Shown here: one piece after another, positions 33,415-42,996 of the stretch
How the letters are laid out: each line of letters starts with the position of its first letter
Numbering within the stretch: the stretch's first letter is position 1
Assembly: GCF_002276045.1 (NCBI RefSeq)
Contig: NZ_NQMR01000035.1
Location: 1-64,000 of the forward strand
Length of the DNA: 64,000 nt
Direction of reading: 5' to 3'
DNA from: Pseudoalteromonas sp. NBT06-2
GTDB lineage: Bacteria; Pseudomonadota; Gammaproteobacteria; Enterobacterales; Alteromonadaceae
The notes under the pieces: model-generated
The model's input: only the letters and a program-made list of their open reading frames with translations
The model's database searches: none
What the model was told of the DNA's origin: nothing
Position numbers and translations under genes: made by a program

Positions 33415-34101
33415 TTAACTTATACTGACTTTTAATGCTGACGAAACAGCAAATGGCGCCAAAACCAAACCTACAGCTAACATTGCACCTAAAATTGCAA
33501 GTTGAGCAGTATAATCCAGAGACATAGCACTCGTATCAATTGCCGACGTTGCAAAAATAAGTACAGGAATATACAAAGGTAGAACCAATAAACTTAGTAA
33601 AATTCCTCCTTTTTGTAAACCTACAGTTAAACCAGCGCCAATCGCACCAATTAAACTTAATAACGGCGTACCAATCAATAATGTCACAACTGCTGCTTGC
33701 ATTGAATTGGCATCTAAGTTGAGCAAAAGGCCAAACATAGGTGAAAATAAAACAAGCGGTAATCCAGTAACAGACCAGTGTGCAGTAATTTTAGCAACAA
33801 CAATCAATGATGTTGGGTATGGGCTCATTAATAACTGCTCTAAAGACCCATCTTGATAATCATCTCTAAATATTTTATCTAAACCCAACATAGTTGAAAG
33901 TAATGCTGCGACCCAGATAATCCCCGGTGCCATTCGTGTTAATAATTGAGGTTCAGGGCCTATCCCTAGAGGGAATAAGCTAATAACGATCAAGAAAAAG
34001 AGTAAAGGATTAATAATTTCAGAACGTTGCCTAAAAGCCAGTAAAACATCTTTCTTATAAACAGAAAAAAATAATTGGCGATATGAATATTGTCTTTGCA
34101 T
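33415..34101 (-). CDS. ccmB: CcmB, haem exporter permease subunit
   Basis: This is the membrane subunit of the CcmAB ABC transporter, which drives release of holo-CcmE (228 aa, six hydrophobic segments). Recognisable parts are KKDVLLAFRQRSEIINPLLF, LDKIFRDDYQDGSLEQLLMS and GAIGAGLTVGLQKGGILLSL. It overlaps the ccmA stop codon by one base, as expected for tight coupling. Confidence 0.95.
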   Translation of the reverse strand: MQRQYSYRQLFFSVYKKDVLLAFRQRSEIINPLLFFLIVISLFPLGIGPEPQLLTRMAPGIIWVAALLSTMLGLDKIFRDDYQDGSLEQLLMSPYPTSLIVVAKITAHWSVTGLPLVLFSPMFGLLLNLDANSMQAAVVTLLIGTPLLSLIGAIGAGLTVGLQKGGILLSLLVLPLYIPVLIFATSAIDTSAMSLDYTAQLAILGAMLAVGLVLAPFAVSSALKVSIS

Positions 34102-34736
34102 TAAATACGGTACTCCAAAGATAATACTTTTAAATCATCAAAATGTTCAGTTAAGTCTTGATGTGAAGTTAATAAAATACTGCCACCTCGATTCAATTGC
34201 AGTTTGAACTGCTCTTGAAGTAAAGTAACCCCCTTTTTATCAACTGCCGTAAATGGCTCATCCAACATCCATAACTTTGCATCTGAAATCCATAACCTCG
34301 CCAAAGCGACACGTCGCTGCTGACCAGCGGACAACATTCTAACGGGAATATCTTCTAGACCAACCAAACCTAAATTTGCTAATACGTCATAAATATCTAA
34401 CAAATTGTTCTTACAAGCCTGAGCATACCCGTGAGTCTCTTGCCAAAATTGAATATTTTCAATGGCATTAAGTTGCGTATTCACCCCAGTTTTATGGCCA
34501 ATATACAGTAATTCAGAAAAAAAACTGTCTTCATCATCGGCGATATTGTTATCAAACCAAAATCGATAGCCTTGCTCTAATCTTGTAAATCCAGATAAAA
34601 TCCTAAACAATGATGTTTTTCCGGCGCCATTAGGACCCTCAATTTGCATTATTGACCCTTGAGGCAATTCAAAACTTAAGTTTTCAAATAAGCAACGATC
34701 TTGTCTGATACAGGTTATGTTTTCAACTTTTAACAA
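34101..34736 (-). CDS. ccmA: CcmA, haem exporter ATP-binding subunit
   Basis: This is the ABC ATPase of cytochrome c maturation (211 aa). The Walker A is GPNGAGKTSLFRILSG, the signature LSAGQQRRVALARL and the Walker B LWMLDEPFTAVD, with the switch His in LLTSHQ. It is the first gene of the operon running ccmABCDEFGHI on the minus strand. The upstream 224 bp, divergent to the FliK-like gene, is AT-rich and must hold both promoters; I could not define either. Confidence 0.96.
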   Translation of the reverse strand: MLKVENITCIRQDRCLFENLSFELPQGSIMQIEGPNGAGKTSLFRILSGFTRLEQGYRFWFDNNIADDEDSFFSELLYIGHKTGVNTQLNAIENIQFWQETHGYAQACKNNLLDIYDVLANLGLVGLEDIPVRMLSAGQQRRVALARLWISDAKLWMLDEPFTAVDKKGVTLLQEQFKLQLNRGGSILLTSHQDLTEHFDDLKVLSLEYRI

Positions 34737-34960
34737 CTATAACACTCTTAACAGCCCTAATTTTATAGGGGTATTTTCTATAGGAAGTAGTCTATCATAA
34801 TGGTATTGCAAAACGTAAAAGCTTTAACTGGAATTAACTGCAAATCGACAAAAAAGTGATTTATGCCAATATTTAGTTTTATATGATGGTTTTTTCTAAA
34901 TATAAAATAAAATAAAAGACCTAAAATCTTAAATGAAACATAATAAATAACTAACTTTAT

Positions 34961-37201
34961 ATGACTGATACTAAAAGCATTTCAAAAAATACAATCGCAC
35001 AGCAGTTTTCAATAACTGATGACAGCTCACCTTTGCTTAAACATCTAAAATCAGATACCCTTTTGAATGTTAAAAATGTGACAAGTACAGGGTCACTATT
35101 GCAACTTGAGATCCAACTAAACGGCAAATGGGAGAAAGTAACTTTAGCATTAGATTCAGCCAATAAAAATAAAGAGATTCAAATTAATGACGGCAAGTTA
35201 ATTATTCATAATGATGGTTTGAAAATAACTCTAATTGCAAATAACGACACCAAAACCTCAGCTTTAAATACTCAAGACATATTAAAAATACTCCATTTAT
35301 TTGTTCAACCTAAAGCCCAAAAAGAAACGTATATTGGCAATATACTGACTTCAAAGGATAATCAAGAAGTCTCTCTTTTAGCACAGTTAAATAAAAATCT
35401 AAAAAACACATTGAGCATTCCTGCACTTAAAGCAAATATCCAATTACCATCCAATATTACACACCAATTAAACTTAAATACTCATGTTTTACTTAATTTA
35501 CAAGAATCAAACAAGGAAATAATAGCAAAAATATACCTCCCGAAATCAAATGCACCGGCATTTGAATTGAAGGTGCCCATTGAGAAAGTAATTCAATGGT
35601 TTAAATCAACTCAAGTTGATTTAAAGATAAAAAGCTCAAATACAGCCAATAGTCAAATAAAACAAAATAATAATATCACCACCGTTTCAGCTAATATTTC
35701 ACCAAAGCTTTCCAATTGGCAAAATGCAAAAATCATAAATCAAGGCAGTAACATCAAAATTGAGTCTATATTTGTGCCTGTCGATTTAAATCTCACTACA
35801 AGCATATATAAGTCATTATTAAAGCAAAACAGTTCAAATAGCATGACTGATACAATATTGAAAATACATTCAAAAAATACAGAACATAACCTTGCAGTGC
35901 TTAAAGGTCATGAACACATTAAAACCCATTCAGTAGTTGCAAAAAACGAAAATATCGAAACGCCTTTCAGTAAAGTCGTAAACTCGATCAAAGCTGCATT
36001 TACAACAAACTCAGAGCTTGTAAACCAAATAAAAACTTCTGTACAACACTCCAATTTAAGAAACAAAAATATAGACTCAGTTACACCAAACAAAGAACCT
36101 AATATAGAAACAACTAATAAGTCGTTAACCAACCAATTAAAGACTAATTTTCTTCCAAATAGTAGCCAAAGTGAAAGCATTAAAGTTAACCCCACAATGA
36201 ACGAGGAGTTAAGAAAAACTCAACTAAATATACCGCCCCAACAAAGTAACAAACAAGTTAACTCAAACCTATCTAAACCTTTAAGGCAGACTATAGAGAG
36301 TAATAAAACTCAAGAACTTGATGCTAAAAAGTTTAGCTTATCAACACAAAATACAAAATCAGATAATGTATTTACTGTAAAAAATGCTCCTCAAACTCCC
36401 GAACTAAATAAATTAGTAAACCAAGCCTTTAGTAAAATGATAACTCCAAAAAATATTTCAACTGATAAAGTACGCTCCGAAATACTATCAACCGTTCAGC
36501 CTAATTTATTAAATCAAACTGAACAATCAAATACTTTTAGTAACTCGATTCAGGAGCTTGCTCTGAGCTTATTGGCTTCCCACAGTATAAACCAAAAAAT
36601 TGAAGATAATATAAGTTCAATAAACAAATACACTCAAAAATTAGATCAATTATTACAACTTATATTTCCTGGACTAAAAACTAAAACGCGTAATATTATT
36701 AAAGAAGCGAGAACAAAAGCAGGAAGTGCACTGATTCAAGAATTAGGACAGATGCAACATACAGTAAAGCATTCACAGCAACAACTTATTCAAAACCATG
36801 TAACAAATACGCAGGCAGACAATTTATCCAATACAATCTTACAATTTCTATTACCCATGCAATTACCTGAAACAGTAAAACAAACTGAGATTAATTTAGG
36901 GCGTTATAAAAAGAACAAAGAAGACGGAGAACTCAAGGATGTTTGGTTCATACGCTTGAATTTTAATTTTGAAACATTAGGTCAACTACAAGTGAATGCG
37001 CAGTTAATGGATAAAAATGTTGAATGTACATTTCTGGGCACAAAGCAAAAATTGATCGAGAAAGCTGAACCTTATATCAACATGTTAAAACAAAGATTAA
37101 TAGAACACGGACTATCGGTAGGTAAAATGACTATAGAGCAAGGCCGACATCATTCTAATGAAAGTTATAATGAACATTCAATTATAAATATAAAGGTTTA
37201 A
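34961..37201 (+). CDS. FliK-like hook-length control protein (second copy)
   Basis: This is a 746-aa protein rich in Asn, Gln, Ser, Thr and Lys with long low-complexity stretches, the typical make-up of a FliK molecular ruler. The C-terminal about 110 residues resemble the FliK Flg_hook domain: WFIRLNFNFETLGQLQVNAQ, then VECTFLGTKQKLIEKAEPYI and RLIEHGLSVGKMTIEQG. It is followed after 3 bases by an FlhB C-domain-like gene, the natural partner of FliK-type proteins. The canonical fliK lies elsewhere in this window (57231-59054), so this is a paralogue in a detached two-gene unit. Whether it measures hook length or regulates export otherwise is unknown. AT content is somewhat higher than its neighbours. 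Confidence 0.75.
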   Translation: MTDTKSISKNTIAQQFSITDDSSPLLKHLKSDTLLNVKNVTSTGSLLQLEIQLNGKWEKVTLALDSANKNKEIQINDGKLIIHNDGLKITLIANNDTKTSALNTQDILKILHLFVQPKAQKETYIGNILTSKDNQEVSLLAQLNKNLKNTLSIPALKANIQLPSNITHQLNLNTHVLLNLQESNKEIIAKIYLPKSNAPAFELKVPIEKVIQWFKSTQVDLKIKSSNTANSQIKQNNNITTVSANISPKLSNWQNAKIINQGSNIKIESIFVPVDLNLTTSIYKSLLKQNSSNSMTDTILKIHSKNTEHNLAVLKGHEHIKTHSVVAKNENIETPFSKVVNSIKAAFTTNSELVNQIKTSVQHSNLRNKNIDSVTPNKEPNIETTNKSLTNQLKTNFLPNSSQSESIKVNPTMNEELRKTQLNIPPQQSNKQVNSNLSKPLRQTIESNKTQELDAKKFSLSTQNTKSDNVFTVKNAPQTPELNKLVNQAFSKMITPKNISTDKVRSEILSTVQPNLLNQTEQSNTFSNSIQELALSLLASHSINQKIEDNISSINKYTQKLDQLLQLIFPGLKTKTRNIIKEARTKAGSALIQELGQMQHTVKHSQQQLIQNHVTNTQADNLSNTILQFLLPMQLPETVKQTEINLGRYKKNKEDGELKDVWFIRLNFNFETLGQLQVNAQLMDKNVECTFLGTKQKLIEKAEPYINMLKQRLIEHGLSVGKMTIEQGRHHSNESYNEHSIINIKV

Positions 37202-37204
37202 GTT

Positions 37205-37525
37205 ATGCGTAAAGACGATGAACAATATAAAGAGCAAAAATCAGCCATAGGTCTTCTTTATGATGGTAACTCAGCACCGAGCGTTTCACTAAAAGGTTTT
37301 GGAGAATTTGCAGAGCATATTATTATAGAGGCCCAAGATAAAGGTATTTTAATTCATGAAGATAAGGTATTAGCTGACACATTAAAAACGTTAGAGTTAG
37401 GCCAAGAGATCCCCAAAGAGCTCTATATACTCATTGCTGAATTAATCGCATTTTCATATGTATTACAAGGTAAGTTCCCACCTGGGTGGCAAGGTTTAAC
37501 AGGGAGTTTGAATCTCAAAGCTTAG
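37205..37525 (+). CDS. FlhB C-terminal-domain homologue (FlhX type)
   Basis: This small 106-aa protein resembles the cytoplasmic C-domain of FlhB after the autocleavage site: AIGLLYDGNSAPSVSLKGFG, then AEHIIIEAQDKGILIHEDKV, LAD and LYILIAELIAFSYVLQGK. No NPTH cleavage motif and no membrane segments are present. FlhX-type proteins in other bacteria can stand in for the cleaved FlhB fragment. Here the gene sits right behind a FliK-like gene, so both may modulate the export specificity switch. The full FlhB is at 51684-52817. Confidence 0.82.
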   Translation: MRKDDEQYKEQKSAIGLLYDGNSAPSVSLKGFGEFAEHIIIEAQDKGILIHEDKVLADTLKTLELGQEIPKELYILIAELIAFSYVLQGKFPPGWQGLTGSLNLKA

Positions 37526-37578
37526 ATGGAAATGGTTTCGTCTTTATATATTAAATATCAAAATAGAAACCATAAATA

Positions 37579-37986
37579 CTATTTTTGTTGATGTAATGAA
37601 AGTAAAAGCTCAGCTTCAGCTCGAGGTAACTCGCACTCCTTCATCACTTCATCTAATTGAGCTCCTAACTCAACCATTTTTACGGCGCGAGAATACATTT
37701 TAGAGTCAGGATCGTTATATTGCAGCTCTTGCTGATTTTGTGATAATTCTTGACTCGTTTGCTCTAGTTGCAAAATACGTTTCCCCATATTCAATAAGCC
37801 ACCACGTAACTCGTCAATTTCACTACGAAGAATTATATTCTGCTGTTTTAAATCTGAAAAACTTTCATTTAGTTCGTTATTAAAGTTTTTATTTTTTTTA
37901 TTTTCTAAAAATATAAAGGCAATAATGACGAACGATACAACTAAACTTAAAACAGATGTAATTATTATATTTTCCAACTCTAACAA
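37579..37986 (-). CDS. DUF2802 membrane protein
   Basis: This 135-aa protein has one N-terminal membrane segment (VLSLVVSFVIIAFIFL), a coiled-coil (QNIILRSEIDELRGGLLNMG) and a C-terminal helix-turn-helix-like stretch (YSRAVKMVELGAQLDEVMKE). The last resembles the DUF2802 family found at the end of polar flagellar/chemotaxis clusters. The function is unknown. It is the last gene of the long minus-strand cluster, 36 bases past cheW, and converges on the FlhX-type gene. Confidence 0.75.
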   Translation of the reverse strand: MLELENIIITSVLSLVVSFVIIAFIFLENKKNKNFNNELNESFSDLKQQNIILRSEIDELRGGLLNMGKRILQLEQTSQELSQNQQELQYNDPDSKMYSRAVKMVELGAQLDEVMKECELPRAEAELLLSLHQQK

Positions 37987-38022
37987 CCAATAAAAGCTTG
38001 AGAAAATGCTAGAGAGAAAACA

Positions 38023-38523
38023 CTAAAAATCATTTAGATCTCTCCATTCTTCTTCACTTAATAGCTTATCTAAATCGACTAAGATTAATAGCTGACCATT
38101 TCGATTTGAGACACCTTGAATAAATTTGGCACTCTCTTCTGTACCAATATTTGGCGTACTATCAATCTCTGAGCGTCTTAAATAAACGACTTCAGCAACG
38201 CTATCAACCAAAATACCGATAACTTGTTTTTCAGCTTCAATAATTACAATACGTGAATCATCTGTCACATCTAAACCAGACAAACCAAAGCGAGTACTAG
38301 TATCTATAACAGTTACTACATTACCGCGTAGGTTTATAATGCCTAATACATAACTAGGTGCACCAGGAACAGGAGCGATTTCCGTATAACGTAATACTTC
38401 TTGTACTTGCATTACATTAATACCGTAAGTTTCATTTTCTAATCGAAATGTTACCCATTGTAGGACCTCATCACTTGCATCTGCGGCATTTACTGATGTA
38501 ATTCTTTGTTCATTCATATTCAT
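38023..38523 (-). CDS. cheW: Chemotaxis coupling protein CheW
   Basis: This adaptor links chemoreceptors to CheA in the polar array (166 aa). The CheW fold shows QWVTFRLENETYGINVMQVQ, then VPGAPSYVLGIINLRGNVVT and ILVDSVAEVVYLRRSEID. It lies downstream of parC-parP, the arrangement found in Vibrio polar chemotaxis clusters. Two start codons (M1 or M3) are close together. Confidence 0.95.
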   Translation of the reverse strand: MNMNEQRITSVNAADASDEVLQWVTFRLENETYGINVMQVQEVLRYTEIAPVPGAPSYVLGIINLRGNVVTVIDTSTRFGLSGLDVTDDSRIVIIEAEKQVIGILVDSVAEVVYLRRSEIDSTPNIGTEESAKFIQGVSNRNGQLLILVDLDKLLSEEEWRDLNDF

Positions 38524-38554
38524 GCTCCCACGCGATTATTTTCATTCGTGATAT

Positions 38555-39295
38555 TTATTTTTTAAATTCTCTGCTATCTAACCCTTGATCCAGTAATTCA
38601 GTTAATGAATCAACATCAATCAAAGCACACATTTTGTCTTTTATTAAACCAGCTAACCAAGGTCGCTTCCCAGACTGTTCTCTCCATTTAACATCATCAC
38701 TTTTCAAAGTAACGTTATTTATTAAGTTTTCTGCTTGTAAGCCCCAACTTGTTTCGCCTAACATTATAAGGTATTGATAATTTAAATTTTTCTCAAGAGC
38801 TTCATTATATTTTTCTGGCATAACCCATTGTGCTGTATCAATAACATTTAATTTTGTACCCCGATGAAGCATAACGCCTTTAAACCACTTAGGTTTTGAA
38901 AATACTTTATTTATTTCATCAAGTTTATGGATCCCACCTAAAGACTTGAGAGGTACAGCTAAAGTTAATCCGGCAACTTTAAAAAATAGGGCTTGAAACT
39001 CTCCAGTTCGATATTCAGCTTCTTGTGTTAAATTAGAAATACTGTTTTGCTTTTGTATTTCATCTACTAATATAGAGATTGTAGGTGGTTTTTCTTCATC
39101 TTGCTTAAGCTTAATTGCGATTTCAGCGGGTTTAATAGTTTTTTTGATAACTTGAACTTCTTCGGGCTCAACAACTTGTTCAAGTAACTTTTCAACTGGC
39201 TGTAAAACTGCTTTATTTAATACTTCCTCTTCTGTTAATAAAGCTGTGAGATATTGTTTCATTATCTTTTCATTTGCAAATAAAGGCTTATTCAT
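38555..39295 (-). CDS. parP: ParP-like CheW-domain protein
   Basis: This is a 246-aa protein with a variable N-terminal region (about 1-85, Glu/Lys/Val-rich) and a C-terminal CheW-like domain (GEFQALFFKVAGLTLAVPLK to the end). In vibrios, ParP uses such a domain to bind CheA and to hold signalling arrays at the pole with ParC. Adjacency to the ParA-type ATPase, with an 8-base overlap, supports ParP rather than a second CheW. The name is by homology of domain and synteny. Confidence 0.82.
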   Translation of the reverse strand: MNKPLFANEKIMKQYLTALLTEEEVLNKAVLQPVEKLLEQVVEPEEVQVIKKTIKPAEIAIKLKQDEEKPPTISILVDEIQKQNSISNLTQEAEYRTGEFQALFFKVAGLTLAVPLKSLGGIHKLDEINKVFSKPKWFKGVMLHRGTKLNVIDTAQWVMPEKYNEALEKNLNYQYLIMLGETSWGLQAENLINNVTLKSDDVKWREQSGKRPWLAGLIKDKMCALIDVDSLTELLDQGLDSREFKK

Positions 39296-40088
39296 CTAAG
39301 GCCTCTGATACAGAGTGTTTATCTAACTTTTGTAGGTGATCCAGTAATGTTAAATATGCGTAGACTCCACGTGACTTTGGACAATACGTTATTGGTGATT
39401 TCATCGCTAGGCTTGCATCTCTAAACTTAGTATCTATTGGGATCACTCCGGGCCAAACTTTTTCTTCATATGTAGCACGTAATGTTTTATAGGCTTCCAA
39501 TGAAGCTTTAGTACGTTTATCATACATCGTAGGAATAATTGTATATCTATATTTCTTAGATTGTGAGCTTTGCATTAATTGCATCGTTCTCATCATACGA
39601 TCTAACCCTTTTAAGGCTAAGAATTCTGTTTGCACTGGGATTAGAACCCGTTCACTTGCAGCTAATGCATTAACCATCAAAACTCCTAACACTGGTGGAC
39701 AATCCAATATTGCATAATCATATTCATCTGCAATTTTAGCCAAGGCTTTAGTTAATATTAAGCCCATCCCGCTTTTATTCCCCATGTAACGATCTAAAGT
39801 TGCTATTGCCATAGTTGCAGGTAAAATATCTAAATTATTCATCGTAGAAGGGCATAATGCTTGTAATATTTCTTCTTTATTCATGGCTTTATTTCTAGAA
39901 AAAACATCATAAACACTCACTTCTAATTCTTCAGAATCAATGCCAAAATAATATGTTAAGGATGCATGAGGATCAGTATCAATGAGTAATACTCTCTTGC
40001 CTTTAGATGCAAGTATGCCACCTAAAGTAACTGTGGTGGTTGTTTTACCTACACCACCTTTTTGATTCGCCACTGTCCAAATTTTCAA
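39288..40088 (-). CDS. parC: ParC, ParA-type ATPase for polar chemotaxis arrays
   Basis: This is a Walker-type ATPase of 266 aa. The deviant Walker A is ANQKGGVGKTTTTVTLGGIL at the N-terminus, followed by VLLIDTDPHASLTYYFG and the Walker B-like YAILDCPPVLGVLMVNAL. In Vibrio the equivalent, ParC, positions chemotaxis arrays at the cell pole. The genome position between motD and parP, far from an origin-type parAB, supports this. It overlaps parP by 8 bases. Confidence 0.88.
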   Translation of the reverse strand: MKIWTVANQKGGVGKTTTTVTLGGILASKGKRVLLIDTDPHASLTYYFGIDSEELEVSVYDVFSRNKAMNKEEILQALCPSTMNNLDILPATMAIATLDRYMGNKSGMGLILTKALAKIADEYDYAILDCPPVLGVLMVNALAASERVLIPVQTEFLALKGLDRMMRTMQLMQSSQSKKYRYTIIPTMYDKRTKASLEAYKTLRATYEEKVWPGVIPIDTKFRDASLAMKSPITYCPKSRGVYAYLTLLDHLQKLDKHSVSEALDE

Positions 40089-40100
40089 AATTAATCCTTT

Positions 40101-41090
40101 CTACTGCTCTTTTTCTCGCGTTGTTATACGTATGCCACCATCAGGTAATTTAATAATCTTGATGGTTTTATCATCTTTTTCATTTTCTTTTTTTTCAATG
40201 TTTTTTAATTGACTCTCTAATTCTCTTTTATTTTCTGCTAAAGCATCTGAAACAACAACCTGTGAATTATCCTTAGAAAACATACCGAATTTTGATAGTG
40301 CAATTACCACTTTTCTATTTTCAGCTCGACCTTCATCTGAGTTATTATTTTCAAATGGGGCATATTGCCCATAACCTTCAATCACCATTCTAGCTGGATT
40401 TATACCTTCTTTTTCTAACGCCAGTAGCATTTGAGTTGCACGACTTACCGATAATTGCCAATTAGAGCTAAATACTTCATTATTGATAGGTTGATTATCT
40501 GTGTAACCTCTCACTCGAATATAATTTTCTACTCGATTAATAATATTATGAATTTTAGAGACCACTTGTTGAACAGCTGGAGTTGAGGCAGAGCTACCAC
40601 TACCAAACAACAAACCTGAATTAAGCTCTATAGTTAACCAATCTTCGTTTAATTCTAATTTTGCCTGCCCTTTTTCTATTTCATCAGATAAAGCGGTTTT
40701 AAGATCTTGTTCTAATGTATCTAAAGGGCTACCAAGTTTTTTTTGCTTTAAATTAGCTAAATCCCCAAAACCATCAACTAATTCAGGTCCTTTTTCCTCA
40801 TCTTTTATGGAATTACCATATAAAACAAATTCTGTATCAATTGCATTTTTTGATAAAAGCCCTTTGCCTTGTACTCCAGAACCATCCTGCTCATATTGAT
40901 TTGCACTTTTATCAAAAACTTGCTCTAGTGAATCTGATAAAATTTTAAATTCATCTTCATTAGCGATAGCTAAAGAATATAAAACAACAAAAAAAGCAAA
41001 CATAAGTGTCATATAATCGGCATAAGAGACTAGCCAACGATCTAAATTATCTTGGTTATTTTCAAATGCAGACTTACGATAACGTCTCAT
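40101..41090 (-). CDS. motD: MotB-type flagellar stator protein (MotD-like)
   Basis: This is a peptidoglycan-anchored stator subunit of 329 aa. One membrane segment has the ion-carrying Asp near residue 25 (WLVSYADYMTLMFAFFVVLY). A periplasmic OmpA domain carries VRGYTDNQPINNEVFSSNWQ and GYGQYAPFENNNSDEGRAEN. The position after cheB and beside a MotA-like gene corresponds to motC-motD of Pseudomonas. A Lys/Glu-rich C-terminal tail extends past the OmpA domain. Whether it couples to H+ or Na+ is not clear from sequence. Confidence 0.9.
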   Translation of the reverse strand: MRRYRKSAFENNQDNLDRWLVSYADYMTLMFAFFVVLYSLAIANEDEFKILSDSLEQVFDKSANQYEQDGSGVQGKGLLSKNAIDTEFVLYGNSIKDEEKGPELVDGFGDLANLKQKKLGSPLDTLEQDLKTALSDEIEKGQAKLELNEDWLTIELNSGLLFGSGSSASTPAVQQVVSKIHNIINRVENYIRVRGYTDNQPINNEVFSSNWQLSVSRATQMLLALEKEGINPARMVIEGYGQYAPFENNNSDEGRAENRKVVIALSKFGMFSKDNSQVVVSDALAENKRELESQLKNIEKKENEKDDKTIKIIKLPDGGIRITTREKEQ

Positions 41091-41103
41091 AATGCTAAGT
41101 AGT

Positions 41104-41880
41104 TCAACCTTTAATAGTATTAACTTGAGAGTAATGTTTTTTTGTTTGATATGCTGAAAGCTTTAACTCTATATTACTTGGGCTTTCTCCCTGTAAGATA
41201 GATAACATTCCTTCAGACAGCAATTCATGGTACATCATTTGCTCTTCAACGATACATTTAAGTTTATTTGCAACTGGCAAGAAAAGTAAATTCGCAAAAC
41301 CAACCCCATAAATAGTAGCGACAAATGCAGTGGCTATACCAGCACCAAGTAATTCTGGCTCTTTGATAAAATTCATCGCTTGTATTAAACCTAATACGGC
41401 ACCTAAAATTCCAATGGTTGGGCTATAACCTCCCATCGCTTCATAAATTTTTGAAGATTTAATTAACGCTTCGCGGTGAAAAATCAGTTCTACTTCCATT
41501 GCTTCTCTAAATTGCTCAGGTTCAACGCCATCAATCATCATATTCAGACCTTTAGAAATAAAATAATCATTACTATTTAAAGCTTCATTTTCTAAGGATA
41601 AATAACCGTCTTGACGTGCCTTATTTGACCATGATTTTATTTGTGAAATACCTTGATCAACAGGGTAATATGGTGGTTTTATAATCCAAGAGAACATTTT
41701 AATTCCCTGAAGAAAAATTCCAGCGGGTGATTGAAGCATAACAGCGCCTAAAGTCCCACCTATAACAATAAGAAGCGCGGAAAAGTTTACTAAACTTAAT
41801 AACAATCCGCCTTCAAACCAGTAACCAAAACCAATTGCAAATATTGCAATTAACAGCCCTGAAATTGATAACTTATCCAC
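41104..41880 (-). CDS. motC: MotA-type flagellar stator protein (MotC-like)
   Basis: This is an inner-membrane ion channel subunit of the flagellar motor (258 aa, four membrane segments). Landmarks are the N-terminal [20 protein letters not shown], the cytoplasmic loop with [20 protein letters not shown], and the pore helices [20 protein letters not shown] and [20 protein letters not shown]. It pairs with MotD downstream (13-bp gap) and overlaps cheB by 8 bases. Confidence 0.93.
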   Translation of the reverse strand: MDKLSISGLLIAIFAIGFGYWFEGGLLLSLVNFSALLIVIGGTLGAVMLQSPAGIFLQGIKMFSWIIKPPYYPVDQGISQIKSWSNKARQDGYLSLENEALNSNDYFISKGLNMMIDGVEPEQFREAMEVELIFHREALIKSSKIYEAMGGYSPTIGILGAVLGLIQAMNFIKEPELLGAGIATAFVATIYGVGFANLLFLPVANKLKCIVEEQMMYHELLSEGMLSILQGESPSNIELKLSAYQTKKHYSQVNTIKG

Positions 41881-42979
41881 AACCGACTTCTCTTGTTATT
41901 CGATTTGCAACATCTGGTAGTGGAATATTCGCGTCTGAAAGACCTGCATTTGCCACAGCTTGAGGCATACCGTATACAACACATGTTTTTTCATCTTGCA
42001 CCCATATTTTAGAACCTGCTTGCTTAAGCAATCTAGCTCCATCTCTGCCATCAGCCCCCATACCAGTTAAAACAATTGCTAGCACCGAGTCGTTGTAGCT
42101 TTTAGCTATGCTTGCAAACGTGATATCTACGCTTGGTTTATAAGTTATTCTTGCACCTTCATCTTCATAAATACGTATTTTTTGACTCGCTCCACGCCCC
42201 TCCACAAGCATTTGTTTTCCACCTGGTGCTAAATAAGCTGTCCCAGGTTTTAATAGCTCACCATTTTGTGCTTCTTTGACTTGGATTTTGCATAAAGAAT
42301 CCAAACGAATTGCAAATGCAGGCGTAAAAGCGGCAGGCATATGTTGTATTAATAAAATAGGATGAGGAAAATGTTCTGGTAATTGCGTTAATATACTTTG
42401 CAAAGCAACAGGTCCGCCTGTTGACGTGCCAATAGCCACAATTTTATATTTTTTCCCTGAGGCTTTCACATCTTGAGATACTTTTCTCCTAGAATTAAAA
42501 TTGTTTTCAGCAGACTTAACAGAACGTGGCTTTAGCTTAGGTTTTTCTGCAGAAAATGGTATTCTTGTAAATCGATTTAATCTACGTTTACCAATTTCTT
42601 TAACTTTTTGTTGCAATAATCGAATTGCTTCTTCTTTATCTCTTGCTATATCTTCAAACTTTTTGGGTAAAAAATCTAGAGCACCAGCGTCAAGTGCATC
42701 AAATGTTGCACTTGCGCCGTGATGAGTTAAAGATGAAAACATTAATATTGGCACAGGAGATGCCTTCATTATTTGTTTAACTGCACTAATACCGTCAAGT
42801 ACAGGCATTTCAACATCCATAGTAATTACATCAGGTTTAATTTTAGCTGCTTTTTCCACAGCTTCTTTACCATTATTCGCCGTGTCAATTACTTCTAATT
42901 CTGGATCTTGATTTAATATTTCACTGACTCTTCGTCTAAAAAAACTTGAATCATCAACAACTAAAACTTTAATTGTCAT
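41873..42979 (-). CDS. cheB: Chemotaxis methylesterase CheB
   Basis: This receptor methylesterase/deamidase is controlled by phosphorylation (368 aa). The receiver domain (1-120) has phospho-acceptor D55 in [14 protein letters not shown] variable basic linker follows to about residue 170. The C-terminal CheB domain carries the catalytic Ser in [11 protein letters not shown], the His in [14 protein letters not shown] and the Asp in [14 protein letters not shown]. It lies between cheA and motC. No cheR is visible in the window. Confidence 0.95.
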   Translation of the reverse strand: MTIKVLVVDDSSFFRRRVSEILNQDPELEVIDTANNGKEAVEKAAKIKPDVITMDVEMPVLDGISAVKQIMKASPVPILMFSSLTHHGASATFDALDAGALDFLPKKFEDIARDKEEAIRLLQQKVKEIGKRRLNRFTRIPFSAEKPKLKPRSVKSAENNFNSRRKVSQDVKASGKKYKIVAIGTSTGGPVALQSILTQLPEHFPHPILLIQHMPAAFTPAFAIRLDSLCKIQVKEAQNGELLKPGTAYLAPGGKQMLVEGRGASQKIRIYEDEGARITYKPSVDITFASIAKSYNDSVLAIVLTGMGADGRDGARLLKQAGSKIWVQDEKTCVVYGMPQAVANAGLSDANIPLPDVANRITREVGCG

Positions 42980-42996
42980 TCAATTTACTCATTTAT

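Noticed and set aside
34740..34960. Possible sigma-54 promoter for the second FliK-like gene
   Set aside because: TGG...TGC pairs found there have wrong spacing (4 or 8 bases instead of 10).
37532..37573. Inverted repeat atggtttc/gaaaccat between the FlhX-type and DUF2802 genes as a terminator
   Set aside because: The loop is about 26 bases and the T run is weak.
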